Source: Frankiales bacterium (GTDB lineage: Bacteria; Actinomycetota; Actinomycetes; Mycobacteriales; SCTD01). From it: a stretch of 15,906 bases of DNA. Every line of letters starts with the position of its first letter. Position 1 is the first letter of the stretch. The notes beneath the pieces were generated by a model, which worked only from the letters and a program-made list of their open reading frames with translations, had not been told where the DNA came from and searched no databases. Shown one piece after another: positions 1-7,134 of this stretch. The position numbers were made by a program, and so were the translations under genes. The stretch is from contig JAODNF010000211.1 in NCBI GenBank assembly GCA_025464915.1, forward strand, positions 1-15,906, given 5' to 3'.

Positions 1-644
1 ACAACGCCGGCATCCTGCGCGACCGGATGTTCGTCAACATGACGGTCGACGACTGGGACGCCGTCATCAAGGTGCACCTGCGCGGCACCTTCTGCCCGAC
101 CAAGCACGCCGTTTCCTACTGGCGCGACCAGAGCAAGGCCGGCACCACGAGGGTCGCCAGGATCGTCAACACCAGCAGCCCCTCCGGCATCTACGGCAAC
201 ATCGGCCAGGCCAACTACGGGGCGGCGAAGACCGGCATCGCGACCTTCACGCAGATCCTCGCCGAGGAGCTGTGGCGGTACGGCGTGCACAGCAACGCCA
301 TCGCCCCCTCCGCCCTCACCGGCATGACCGAGGGCCTCACCGGCTACAAGGAGCGGCTCGACGAGCTCGAGGCCCGCACCGGCTGGAAGAACCCCGGCGG
401 CCCGGAGCACATCGTCGCGCTCGTGGTCTGGCTCGGCTCGCCGCTGGCCACTGTGAACGGCCGGGTGTTCGACGTCCGGGCCGGCCACATCGACGTCGCC
501 GAGGGCTGGCGCCCGGGACCGGAGGCGTTCACGAAGGAGGGGACGTTCACCGTCGCCGAGCTCGACGCGGCGCTGCCCGCGCTCATCGCCAAGGCCGCCC
601 CCCAGCTCAACGCGATGGGCGACGTCAAGTCCTACGGCGAGTAG
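1..644 (+). CDS. SDR-family NAD(P)-dependent oxidoreductase, 5' truncated
   Basis: This is the C-terminal part of a classical short-chain dehydrogenase/reductase, which moves hydride between NAD(P)H and a hydroxyl/carbonyl substrate in the cytoplasm. The reading frame is already open at base 3, where it encodes the conserved NAG motif, so the Rossmann TGxxxGIG segment lies outside the window. The catalytic triad is visible: a serine in NTSS (about 173-184), and tyrosine and lysine in YGAAK (216-230). The tail after about base 470 (GHIDVAEGW, then some 50 residues) is longer than in a minimal SDR and resembles actinobacterial SDRs related to (3R)-hydroxyacyl-CoA dehydrogenases. The substrate cannot be assigned. 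Its stop codon lies inside the 3' end of the convergent metallophosphoesterase gene, a 13-base overlap. Family is certain; the specific reaction is unknown. Confidence 0.93.
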   Translation, partial: NAGILRDRMFVNMTVDDWDAVIKVHLRGTFCPTKHAVSYWRDQSKAGTTRVARIVNTSSPSGIYGNIGQANYGAAKTGIATFTQILAEELWRYGVHSNAIAPSALTGMTEGLTGYKERLDELEARTGWKNPGGPEHIVALVVWLGSPLATVNGRVFDVRAGHIDVAEGWRPGPEAFTKEGTFTVAELDAALPALIAKAAPQLNAMGDVKSYGE

Positions 645-2272
645 GCCTCTCTCGCTGACCTGAGGATCGCCGCTCCCGCGACGGCTGCCGCGCCGGCCAC
701 TGCGAGCGGCAGGCCGCCGGTGCTGGCCAGCACGCCATCCGTACCCGTCCCTGCAGATCCCGGCTTCCCTTGTCCTGCAGGTGATCCGGCCTGCGCGTGC
801 GCGGTGCGACGGGCATCGACGGCGTGCACCCAGTTCCGGTCGGTGAAGGAGCCGAGCTGGTAGTCGGGGGCGAAGCCGAGGTACTCCCCTCGGGACCGTT
901 CGGACCACGCTCGGGCCTCTGGGGTGCTGGTCTTCCAGAAGTTCGCCATGAAGCCGCCCTCGAACAGGCGGACGACCGTGTACCCACCGGGGTACTCCTT
1001 GACCGCGCCTCCCTCGAAGTAGGGAACGTTGCCCGTCTCGCTGTTGGTCGAGTAGTTGTTGCGGTGGGTGTGCCCGGCGTAGACGCCGGCGACGTTGTCG
1101 TGCTTGGCGAGCAGCTCGCGGAAGGCCTTGGCATCCTTGCGGTTGAGGCCGCCGACCAGCGGCGTGAGGTTGGTCAGGCTGGCCGTCTCGCTGGCGGGGT
1201 GGTGGAACAGCGGGATGGTCAGGTCGCCCCGTTTCAGCTCCGCCTCGAGGAAGTCCATCTCGCTCTGCCGGAGAACGCCGGTGGTCGAGCCGTCGTTGGA
1301 GTCGAGGCCGACGAACCGGAAGCGCGCCCGGTCGTTGCCGTAGCCGACGGAGAAGTGCTGGGTGCCCTTGTCGAAGCCGGCCCGGAAGCCGTCGTCGAAG
1401 CAGTCGAACAGCCCGCCGGGTCGCTTCTCGCAGGACGTGTGCGGCGCGCCGGCGTGCCAGCGGTCGTGGTTGCCGCGGGTCACGAAGTAGTGCGGCGAGG
1501 TACCGGCCGTGATGACGTCGGGTCCGCCGAGGCGTCCGAACGTGTCGAGGTTGCGCTTGCACTCCAGCAGCGCGGCGGGCTCGGACTCGTTGGACAGGTC
1601 GCCGTTGGCGAGCAGCAGGTCGCAGCCGCGCGCCTTCGCCTCACGGGCCGCGCCCTGTCCCATGAACCGCCAGTAGGGATGGGCCGGGTCGACGGGGAAG
1701 CCGGGCGGGAACCCGCCGCGGGGCAGTGCGTCGGTGCTGTAGGCGAGGCCTGCGATCTGCTCCCCGTAGTGCAGGTCGTTGAGCCACGCGACCCGCCCGA
1801 TCTCCCTGCCGGGCGGTGGGACGAGCGTGGTGAAGACGGGCGGCGCCGAGCCGCCGAGCGGGTCGGTACGGGGCACGACCGTGGGCACGGCCGGGACGCC
1901 GTTCGACTCCGCGCGCCAGTAGTAGGTCTGTCCCGGCCTCAGGCCGCGGATCTCGACGTAGTGGTAGGGCGTCGGCCCGTGGGCGCCGACCTCCCGCCAC
2001 GTCCGGACATCCGGCGAGGTGCCGATCAGCACCCGCCCCGGGGCGGCGACGGGCAGCGGGCGGCCGAACTCGTCGGGCTGGGACGGGTCGCCGGTGAACC
2101 AGGTGATGACGGCCTCGGTGTCGGTGACCGTGACCAGCTCGAGGTTGATCGGCGCGCCGACGCCGAGCCCTGCCGCCTCAGCGAGGTCGAACCCACCGGC
2201 GAGCGGGAACGTCGCACTGACCAGTGCCGCGTAGCGCAGGAGCTGGCGGCGGGTGAGGGAGCTGTCGCACAC
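632..2272 (-). CDS. Tat-exported, sortase-anchored purple-acid-phosphatase-like metallophosphoesterase
   Basis: Predicted 546-residue extracytoplasmic phosphoesterase. The N-terminus carries a twin-arginine signal (TRRQLLR at 7-13, then a hydrophobic stretch to about 26). Residues about 40-150 look like the fibronectin-type N-terminal domain of purple acid phosphatases. Residues 160-435 are a calcineurin-like phosphoesterase with all metal-binding blocks: DLH (166-168), GDLSNE (224-229), GNHDR (267-271), HH (357-358) and GHTH (400-403). A Gly/Ala-rich linker leads to LASTG (515-519), a hydrophobic segment (about 521-536) and a short tail with arginines. This matches a cell-wall sorting signal of the LAxTG type used by class E sortases. 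The GTG start at 2272 is the most upstream in-frame usual start codon, but no good ribosome binding site precedes it. It follows the Dabb gene by 42 bases on the same strand. Phosphate release from extracellular organic phosphate is inferred from the family; the substrate is unknown. Confidence 0.92.
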   Translation of the reverse strand: MCDSSLTRRQLLRYAALVSATFPLAGGFDLAEAAGLGVGAPINLELVTVTDTEAVITWFTGDPSQPDEFGRPLPVAAPGRVLIGTSPDVRTWREVGAHGPTPYHYVEIRGLRPGQTYYWRAESNGVPAVPTVVPRTDPLGGSAPPVFTTLVPPPGREIGRVAWLNDLHYGEQIAGLAYSTDALPRGGFPPGFPVDPAHPYWRFMGQGAAREAKARGCDLLLANGDLSNESEPAALLECKRNLDTFGRLGGPDVITAGTSPHYFVTRGNHDRWHAGAPHTSCEKRPGGLFDCFDDGFRAGFDKGTQHFSVGYGNDRARFRFVGLDSNDGSTTGVLRQSEMDFLEAELKRGDLTIPLFHHPASETASLTNLTPLVGGLNRKDAKAFRELLAKHDNVAGVYAGHTHRNNYSTNSETGNVPYFEGGAVKEYPGGYTVVRLFEGGFMANFWKTSTPEARAWSERSRGEYLGFAPDYQLGSFTDRNWVHAVDARRTAHAQAGSPAGQGKPGSAGTGTDGVLASTGGLPLAVAGAAAVAGAAILRSAREAYSP

Positions 2273-2288
2273 AGAGGAAGTGTGCAGG

Positions 2289-2309
2289 GCACGGGTGAAC
2301 GCGCCGTGC
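2289..2309 (-). terminator. possible hairpin after the Dabb gene
   Basis: GCACGG and CCGTGC form a perfect 6-base inverted repeat with a 9-base loop, starting five bases after the stop of the Dabb gene on the minus strand. There is no U-tract, so this is at best a weak or attenuating terminator between that gene and the metallophosphoesterase. It could also be chance in GC-rich DNA. Confidence 0.25.
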
Positions 2310-2314
2310 TGGGG

Positions 2315-2596
2315 TCAGAACTCGCTGTCGACGACGACCCGTCCGGACAGGCGGGGACGGACCCAGGCGAGGAACTCGCCGTGCACCGCGTCCTCGGCAT
2401 AGGCCCTCAGGCCGTCGAGGTCGGCGTGGGTGGTGACCAGCCCGACGTCGTACGACGCCTCGGTGCCGAGCACGTCGCTCCCGGCGTCCATCGTGACCAG
2501 GCCGGCGCAGCGACCGGTGAGCGCCTGCAGCCGCTCGACGGTCTCGGCTGCGTCGGCGGGGTCCGTGAGCTTCAGCAGCACCTGGTGACGGATCAT
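2315..2596 (-). CDS. Dabb-domain (stress-responsive alpha/beta barrel) protein
   Basis: This 93-residue cytoplasmic protein has the features of the Dabb family, small dimeric ferredoxin-like barrels. It opens with MIRHQVLLKL, the usual first strand of the family, has an Asp/Ala-rich first helix, a central GLVTMDAGSD strand-turn region, then YDVGLVTTHADLDGLRAY and a closing helix with HGEF, which is typical of Dabb proteins. Members include a few plant and bacterial enzymes and many proteins of unknown role, so no reaction is proposed. The ATG at 2596 is the natural start by homology, though no Shine-Dalgarno sequence is visible just before it. It is divergent from the zinc-ribbon gene (71 bases between starts) and lies upstream of the metallophosphoesterase on the same strand. 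Confidence 0.88.
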   Translation of the reverse strand: MIRHQVLLKLTDPADAAETVERLQALTGRCAGLVTMDAGSDVLGTEASYDVGLVTTHADLDGLRAYAEDAVHGEFLAWVRPRLSGRVVVDSEF

Positions 2597-2667
2597 GCGC
2601 GTCAGTCTGCAGCAGGGTGGGATTCTCCGATTCCGCTGCCAAGCCCCGACCAGGGTGCAAGGCTCCG

Positions 2668-2844
2668 ATGATCATGGTGGAGCGGCCCGACCTGCGTCTC
2701 GTCGAGGACGACGAGCCCTCGGAGTGCGCCCTGTGCGGGGACCCTGCGACGCACCGTTCGGCGGTCGACAACGCGCCGCTGTGCCTGTCCTGCTTCACCG
2801 AGACGCACTGGCACCCGTCCTGGGGCAAGACCTTCGACAAGTAG
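2668..2844 (+). CDS. 58-residue zinc-ribbon-type protein of unknown function
   Basis: This small acidic protein has two CxxC knuckles, CALC (residues 20-23) and CLSC (39-42), spaced as in a four-cysteine zinc ribbon, and an aromatic/His-rich tail (ETHWHPSWGK). I chose the ATG at 2668 because AAGG lies five bases upstream. An in-frame ATG at 2617 would add 17 residues but has no ribosome binding site and adds a low-complexity segment. A second ATG at 2674 is also possible. I do not recognise a named family. Zinc binding is inferred from the cysteine pattern; the partner or nucleic acid it may bind is unknown. It is followed after 88 bases by the glycerophosphodiesterase gene on the same strand. 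Confidence 0.78.
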   Translation: MIMVERPDLRLVEDDEPSECALCGDPATHRSAVDNAPLCLSCFTETHWHPSWGKTFDK

Positions 2845-2932
2845 CGCCTCCCGTCGCCCCTTCGCGCACCGTTCACGCGGTCGACACGCCCGTTCTGCCG
2901 AGGGGACGTGCGGGACGGGGACCGTGTGACCT

Positions 2933-3646
2933 GTGCTGCTTCTGGGACACCGCGGATCCGTGCACCCCACGGCCCCCGAGAACACCCTCGCCTCGATCGA
3001 GCGCGCACTGCGCCAGGGTGCGGACGGCGTCGAGGTGGACGTGCGCGTCACCGCCGACGGGGTCCCGGTCTGCCACCACGACCCGTCGTTCGAGCGGACC
3101 GCCGACGACCGCCGCGCGCTGTCGATGACCGGGTACGCCGACCTTCCCTGGATCGGAAGTCACCGGGTCCCGAGGCTCAGCGAGGTCGTGGACCTGGTGG
3201 CCGGTCGCGGACAGCTGGTCGTCGAGCTGAAGCCGCCCGGGTGGCCGGCCCTCGAGGCGCCGGAGAGCGTCTCAGCCGTAGCGCGCGTGCTCCGGAGGCA
3301 CGCCCTCGGCCACGTCACGGTCTCGTCCTTCGACCGGTTGCGGCTGCGCGCCTTCCGCAACCTCGGGCTGGGATGTCCGACGGCTCTGCTGGGGCGTCCC
3401 GCAGTCCCGCTGCTCGGGCTGGTGCGCCAGTCGCAGCAGGACGGCCACCCGGACGTCCATCCGCACGTGTCGTCCGTCCTCGCCCGGCCCGAGCACGTGT
3501 CACCGGGGTTGCGCATGACGTCGTGGACCGTCAACCGTCCCGCCGACCTGGCGCAGGCGCGAGCCCTCGGGCTGCACGCGGTGATCACCGACGACCCGGC
3601 CGCCGCGCGGGCCCTCCTCGAGCGTCCGCTCGCAGACGCGGGCTAG
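2933..3646 (+). CDS. glycerophosphodiester phosphodiesterase (GDPD family)
   Basis: This 237-residue enzyme has the TIM-barrel GDPD fold and hydrolyses glycerophosphodiesters to sn-glycerol 3-phosphate and an alcohol. Motifs in order: GHRG (5-8), ENTLAS (16-21), EVDV with the metal-binding acidic residues E34 and D36, HHD (48-50), VELK (97-100), and near the C-terminus TSWTVN followed by VITDDP. It has no signal peptide and is therefore probably cytoplasmic, acting on imported or membrane-turnover products. The GTG start at 2933 places the HRG motif at its usual position near the N-terminus; a GGGGA sequence lies rather far upstream. It is convergent with the Ppx/GppA gene, and the two stop codons share the tetranucleotide CTAG. 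Confidence 0.94.
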   Translation: MLLLGHRGSVHPTAPENTLASIERALRQGADGVEVDVRVTADGVPVCHHDPSFERTADDRRALSMTGYADLPWIGSHRVPRLSEVVDLVAGRGQLVVELKPPGWPALEAPESVSAVARVLRRHALGHVTVSSFDRLRLRAFRNLGLGCPTALLGRPAVPLLGLVRQSQQDGHPDVHPHVSSVLARPEHVSPGLRMTSWTVNRPADLAQARALGLHAVITDDPAAARALLERPLADAG

Positions 3647-4575
3647 GTCTGCTCCAGCCAGTCGAGACGTCGCAGGACGACGCCCTCGCGCATCGCCCAC
3701 GGGCAGATGTCGGCGCGCTCGACGCCAAAGGCGGTGAGGGCCTCGACGGCCACGATCGCCCCTGCGAGCAGCTGCGGCGCGCGGCTCTCGGAGACGCCGG
3801 GCAGCAGGGCCCTCTCGGCGAGGTGCATGGCCATGACGCGCTCGACGATCGCCTCGAGCCCGCGGCGAGACACCGCTCGCGGGACGCGTGGCCCGAGGGC
3901 GTAGGGGGCGGCGCCGTCGAGGCGGGCGAGCGATCGGAAGGTCTTCGACGTCGCGACCACACGGTCCGGGGGGCCCTGCGCGTGCACCTCCGGCACGACG
4001 TCTGCGAGGACCTGCCAGACGTGCTCGCGCAGGGCGAGGACGTCTCTGCGGCTCGGCGGGTCGCCGGGGAGCCGCTCCCGGGTCAGGCGTCCTGCGCCCA
4101 GCGGCACAGAGATCGCGAGGTCGGGCAGCTCGTCACGCCCGCAGGCGATCTCGAGCGATCCGCCCCCGATGTCGAGGCAGAGCAGCCGGCCGGACGACCA
4201 TCCGAACCAGCGGCGGACGGCGAGGAAGGTCAGGGCCGCCTCGTCCTCGCCCGACAGCACGTCGAGGTCGACTCCCGTGGCGGCCCGGACGGCCTCGATG
4301 GCCTCGGCACCGTCGGCAGCCTCGCGGACCGCACTGGTGGCGAACGCGACGAGGTCGTCGCACCTCTCCTCGCGGGCGGCCTCGGCGGCGTCGCCGACCG
4401 CTTTGATCAGGAGGTCCCGGCCGTGCTCGCCGAGGGTCCCGTCGGGTCCGATCAGCTCCGCGAGGCGCAGCTCGTTCTTGTGGCTGCGAACGGGATCGGG
4501 GTGCGACCCCGGTCGCGCGTCGACGACGAGCAGGTGGATCGTGTTCGACCCCACGTCGAGCACCCCGAGCCGCAT
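3643..4575 (-). CDS. ppx: Ppx/GppA-family phosphatase (exopolyphosphatase-like)
   Basis: This 310-residue protein belongs to the ASKHA-fold Ppx/GppA family, whose members degrade polyphosphate from the end or hydrolyse pppGpp. The start shows the first phosphate-binding loop DVGSNTIHL (7-15). ATSAVREA (79-86), SGEDEA with the catalytic-type Glu at 110, and the second phosphate loop LDIGGGSLE (134-142) follow. The length matches the short actinobacterial Ppx proteins, which lack the C-terminal HD-like extension of the long E. coli enzyme. It starts only 10 bases after ppk1 on the same strand, so the polyphosphate-making and polyphosphate-consuming enzymes are probably co-transcribed. No clear ribosome binding site is visible. 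Polyphosphate rather than pppGpp as substrate is inferred from the ppk1 neighbour. Confidence 0.93.
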   Translation of the reverse strand: MRLGVLDVGSNTIHLLVVDARPGSHPDPVRSHKNELRLAELIGPDGTLGEHGRDLLIKAVGDAAEAAREERCDDLVAFATSAVREAADGAEAIEAVRAATGVDLDVLSGEDEAALTFLAVRRWFGWSSGRLLCLDIGGGSLEIACGRDELPDLAISVPLGAGRLTRERLPGDPPSRRDVLALREHVWQVLADVVPEVHAQGPPDRVVATSKTFRSLARLDGAAPYALGPRVPRAVSRRGLEAIVERVMAMHLAERALLPGVSESRAPQLLAGAIVAVEALTAFGVERADICPWAMREGVVLRRLDWLEQT

Positions 4576-4585
4576 GGTGCTGAGG

Positions 4586-6682
4586 CTAGGACACCGGCCC
4601 GCTCTCGCGCGCCGCCCGGAGCAGCTCCGTCTGGATGTCGGTGCCGCCGTGGTCGGGGCGGTGGTGCCACTCGCCGTGGGCGTCGAGGTCCCAGCGCAGC
4701 ACGTCCGGTCCGTTCAGCTGGTCGAGCAGACCGCTGACTTCGGTGCGTACCGCAGGGTCCTTCACCCGGACCAGCGTCTCGACGCGCCGGTCGAGGTTGC
4801 GGTGCATCAGGTCGGCGCTGCCGAACCACACCTCCGGCTCGCCGCCGTTGGTGAACTCGACGACGCGGCTGTGCTCGAGGAAGCGGCCGAGGATGCTGCG
4901 GACCCGGATGTTGGACGAGATCCCTTGTGCTGCAGGGCGAAGCGAGCAAATGCCTCGGACGACGACGTCGATCGGGACACCGGCCTCGCTGGCCTCGTAG
5001 AGCGCGTCGATGACGTCCTCGTCGACCACGCTGTTGGCCTTGATGCGGATCCCCGCAGGCGCCCCCGCGAGCGCGTTGTCGGCCTCCGCCCGGATGCGCT
5101 GCACGAGTCCCTTCCGGACGCCGTGCGGCGCGACCATCAGGTCCCGGTAGTCCTTCTGGTTGCTGTACCCCGTCAGGGTGTTGAACAGGTCCGTGAGATC
5201 CGCGCCGAGCTCGGGGTCGGCCGTGAGCAGTCCGAGGTCCTCGTAGAGCCGGGCCGTGCGCGGGTGGTAGTTGCCCGTGCCGAGGTGGCAGTAGCGGCGC
5301 AGCCCTCCGGACTCCTGCCGGACGACCAGCGCCGTCTTGCAGTGCGTCTTGAGCCCGAGCAGGCCGTAGACGACGTGGCAGCCGGCTCGCTCCAGCTTGC
5401 GGGCCCACCGGATGTTGGCCTGCTCGTCGAACCGGGCGGTGATCTCGATGACGACGACGACCTGCTTGCCGGCCTCAGCCGCGTCGATGAGGGCGTCCAC
5501 GATCGGCGAGTCGCCGGAGGTGCGGTAGAGCGTCTGCTTGATGGCCAGGACCTGCGGGTCGGCCGCGGCCTGCTCGAGGAAGCGCTGCACCGACGTGGAG
5601 AACGAGTCGTAGGGGTGGTGCACGAGGATGTCGCCCTCGCGCAGTGCGGCGAAGACGTCTGCCTGCTGCTCGCCGTCGACGAGCCTCGGGTGCGTCGCGG
5701 GGACGAACGGCTCGTCCTTCAGCTCCGGCCGATCGATCGCCATCAGCTCCATCAGGGAGGACAGGGCCAGCAGGCCGGGGACGGCTACGACGTCGTCGGT
5801 CGTGATGTCGAGCTCGCGGACGAGCAGCTCGAGGACGTGCGGGTCCATCGTCTCGCCCACCTCGACCCGGACGACCGGTCCGAAGCGCCGGCGGGAGAGC
5901 TCGCGCTCGAGGGCCTGCAGCAGGTCCTCGTCGCGGTCCTCCTCCACTTCGAGGTCCGCGTTGCGGGTGACGCGGAAGGGGTGGTGGGCGAGCACGTCGA
6001 GGCCCGGGAAGAGCTGGCCGAGGTGGTGGCCGATGAGCTCCTCGAGTGGCAGGAAGCGCGAGGTGCCGGCCTCGACGGCATCGACCTCGACGAACCGGTC
6101 GACGTTGTTCGGGACCTTGACGCGGGCGAAGCGCTCGACGCCGGTCTCGGGGTCTCGCACCAGGACGGCGAGGTTGAGCGACAGGCCGCTGATGTAGGGG
6201 AAGGGGTGTGCCGGGTCGACCGCGAGCGGGGTCAGCACCGGGAACACGCGCTCGCGGAACCAGCCGTGCAGCCGCAGCTGCTCAGCGGCCGACAGGTCGT
6301 CCCAGCCGAGGATCGTGATGCCGGACGCGGCCAGGGCGGGCCGCACGTCGTCGAGGAACACCCGGGCGTGCTCGTGCGCGAGGCCCCGGCCCTTCTGCCG
6401 GATGAGCTCGAGCTGCCGGCGGGTCGAGAGCCCGTCGGCGCTGCGGACGCCCAGCCCGGTCTCCATCCGCCGGATCAGGCCCGCCACGCGCACCATGAAG
6501 AACTCGTCGAGGTTGGTGGCGAAGATGGCGAGGAACTTGAGGCGCTCCAGCAGCGGTGCCGTGTCGTCCTCGGCGAGGGCCAGAACGCGAGCGTTCCAGT
6601 CGAGCCAGGAGATCTCCCGGTTCAGGAAGCGGGCGGGCGCCGTGCGCAGGTCACCCGGCGCGATCGGTGCCGGGGCGGTCAC
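4586..6682 (-). CDS. ppk1: polyphosphate kinase 1
   Basis: This enzyme reversibly builds long-chain polyphosphate from the gamma-phosphate of ATP. From the GTG at 6682 it is 698 residues, close to the E. coli enzyme (688). It has the N-terminal block RFLNREISW with the ATP-contacting Asn (residue 21), the KQTLYRTSGDSPI block, the phospho-accepting His in LKTHCK (447), and the second conserved His in FLEHSR (604). The C-terminal FGSADLMHRNLDRRVE block is that of PPK1. I prefer this start because AGGAG lies five bases upstream. An in-frame GTG at 6781 would add 33 residues but has no ribosome binding site and overlaps an inverted repeat. The gene lies between the 44-residue ORF and ppx on the same strand. 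Confidence 0.96.
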   Translation of the reverse strand: MTAPAPIAPGDLRTAPARFLNREISWLDWNARVLALAEDDTAPLLERLKFLAIFATNLDEFFMVRVAGLIRRMETGLGVRSADGLSTRRQLELIRQKGRGLAHEHARVFLDDVRPALAASGITILGWDDLSAAEQLRLHGWFRERVFPVLTPLAVDPAHPFPYISGLSLNLAVLVRDPETGVERFARVKVPNNVDRFVEVDAVEAGTSRFLPLEELIGHHLGQLFPGLDVLAHHPFRVTRNADLEVEEDRDEDLLQALERELSRRRFGPVVRVEVGETMDPHVLELLVRELDITTDDVVAVPGLLALSSLMELMAIDRPELKDEPFVPATHPRLVDGEQQADVFAALREGDILVHHPYDSFSTSVQRFLEQAAADPQVLAIKQTLYRTSGDSPIVDALIDAAEAGKQVVVVIEITARFDEQANIRWARKLERAGCHVVYGLLGLKTHCKTALVVRQESGGLRRYCHLGTGNYHPRTARLYEDLGLLTADPELGADLTDLFNTLTGYSNQKDYRDLMVAPHGVRKGLVQRIRAEADNALAGAPAGIRIKANSVVDEDVIDALYEASEAGVPIDVVVRGICSLRPAAQGISSNIRVRSILGRFLEHSRVVEFTNGGEPEVWFGSADLMHRNLDRRVETLVRVKDPAVRTEVSGLLDQLNGPDVLRWDLDAHGEWHHRPDHGGTDIQTELLRAARESGPVS

Positions 6683-6780
6683 GGGCTCTCCTGGGTCGGT
6701 GTCGAGCAGCCGGACGCCGCGGTCCGCGTCGAGAGAGTCGCGGTCGGCCACGACGGGATGCTCCACGGCCCGAGTGAACA

Positions 6781-6807
6781 CCAGGTGTACGGGCCATGGA
6801 CACCTGG
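6781..6807. repeat. perfect 8-base inverted repeat upstream of ppk1
   Basis: CCAGGTGT (6781-6788) and ACACCTGG (6800-6807) form a perfect inverted repeat with an 11-base spacer. It begins 16 bases after the stop of the 44-residue ORF and lies about 100 bases upstream of the preferred ppk1 start. It could be an operator, a hairpin in the leader RNA or a U-less terminator of the small gene. The sequence does not decide between these. Confidence 0.5.
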
Positions 6808-6822
6808 CCGGGAGGCAGGAGC

Positions 6823-6957
6823 TCAGACCAGCTGGCTGACCAGGTTGTCGACGACGCCGGGCGGCAGGCTGTTGACCTCGCGCGCGAGGTCCTGGCGGAC
6901 GTGCTCGAGCTGCCGTTGCTCCTCAGCTGCCGCGTCGTGACTGGGGGCAGGGATCAC
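6823..6957 (-). CDS. 44-residue helical small protein upstream of ppk1
   Basis: A short gene starting with GTG at 6957 and preceded by an excellent ribosome binding site, GAAGGAG, seven bases from the start. Codon third positions are almost all G or C from about residue 15 onward, as in neighbouring real genes. The peptide is predicted to be helical. Residues 12-29 are charged (EEQRQLEHVRQDLAREVN) and are followed by LPPGVVDNLVSQL. This pattern (VRxDLAREx, LPPxxVDxLV) resembles the short three-helix-bundle dimerisation domain found in actinobacterial small proteins; that assignment is from memory of the pattern and is tentative. It lies 140 bases upstream of the preferred ppk1 start on the same strand, so it is probably the first gene of the polyphosphate operon. 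Its function is unknown. Confidence 0.68.
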   Translation of the reverse strand: MIPAPSHDAAAEEQRQLEHVRQDLAREVNSLPPGVVDNLVSQLV

Positions 6958-7134
6958 GGGGGCGCTCCTTCGGTCAAGCTTCTGGAGGGCAGTCTGAACG
7001 CTTCCGGCCCAATGAGGAAGAGGTATGCCGGGAAAGGTGGTGACTCGGTGCCGCGGCGGACGACGAACAGCTCTTCGTCGGACGTTCACCTCTCGGCAAC
7101 CCCTCGTCTGGGTTGTGCTGCCACGGTCTCTCGC
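6958..7134. promoter_or_regulatory. divergent intergenic region between the polyphosphate operon and the pseudo-receiver regulator
   Basis: This 177-base non-coding region separates the minus-strand 44-residue ORF from the plus-strand regulator gene and should hold promoters for both. Its composition differs from coding DNA, with many A/T in every third position. It contains GTTCACC (7084-7090), which matches the core of an actinobacterial PhoP (PHO-box) unit, but the adjoining 11-base unit is degenerate. I could not find a convincing -35/-10 pair. Confidence 0.5.

Noticed and set aside
2597..2667. Promoter for the Dabb gene with TTGGCA as -35
   Set aside because: The hexamer 17 bases downstream (CACCCT) is a poor -10 box, so the match is not better than chance.
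797..2671. A 624-codon open frame on the plus strand
   Set aside because: It mirrors the metallophosphoesterase and Dabb genes, both of which have recognisable motifs on the other strand.
6683..6781. Longer ppk1 start at GTG 6781
   Set aside because: No ribosome binding site precedes it and it touches the inverted repeat, while GTG 6682 has AGGAG at five bases and gives the usual PPK1 length. It is not fully excluded.
4169..6940. A 923-codon open frame on the plus strand opposite ppk1 and ppx
   Set aside because: It is antisense to two genes with clear catalytic motifs, has low-complexity Arg/Ala/Val-rich content and no domain. Long antisense frames are expected at this GC content.
6796..7134. 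Extension of the regulator gene upstream to an ATG at 6796
   Set aside because: The added 113 codons have non-coding third-position composition and run opposite the 44-residue gene, which has a strong ribosome binding site.
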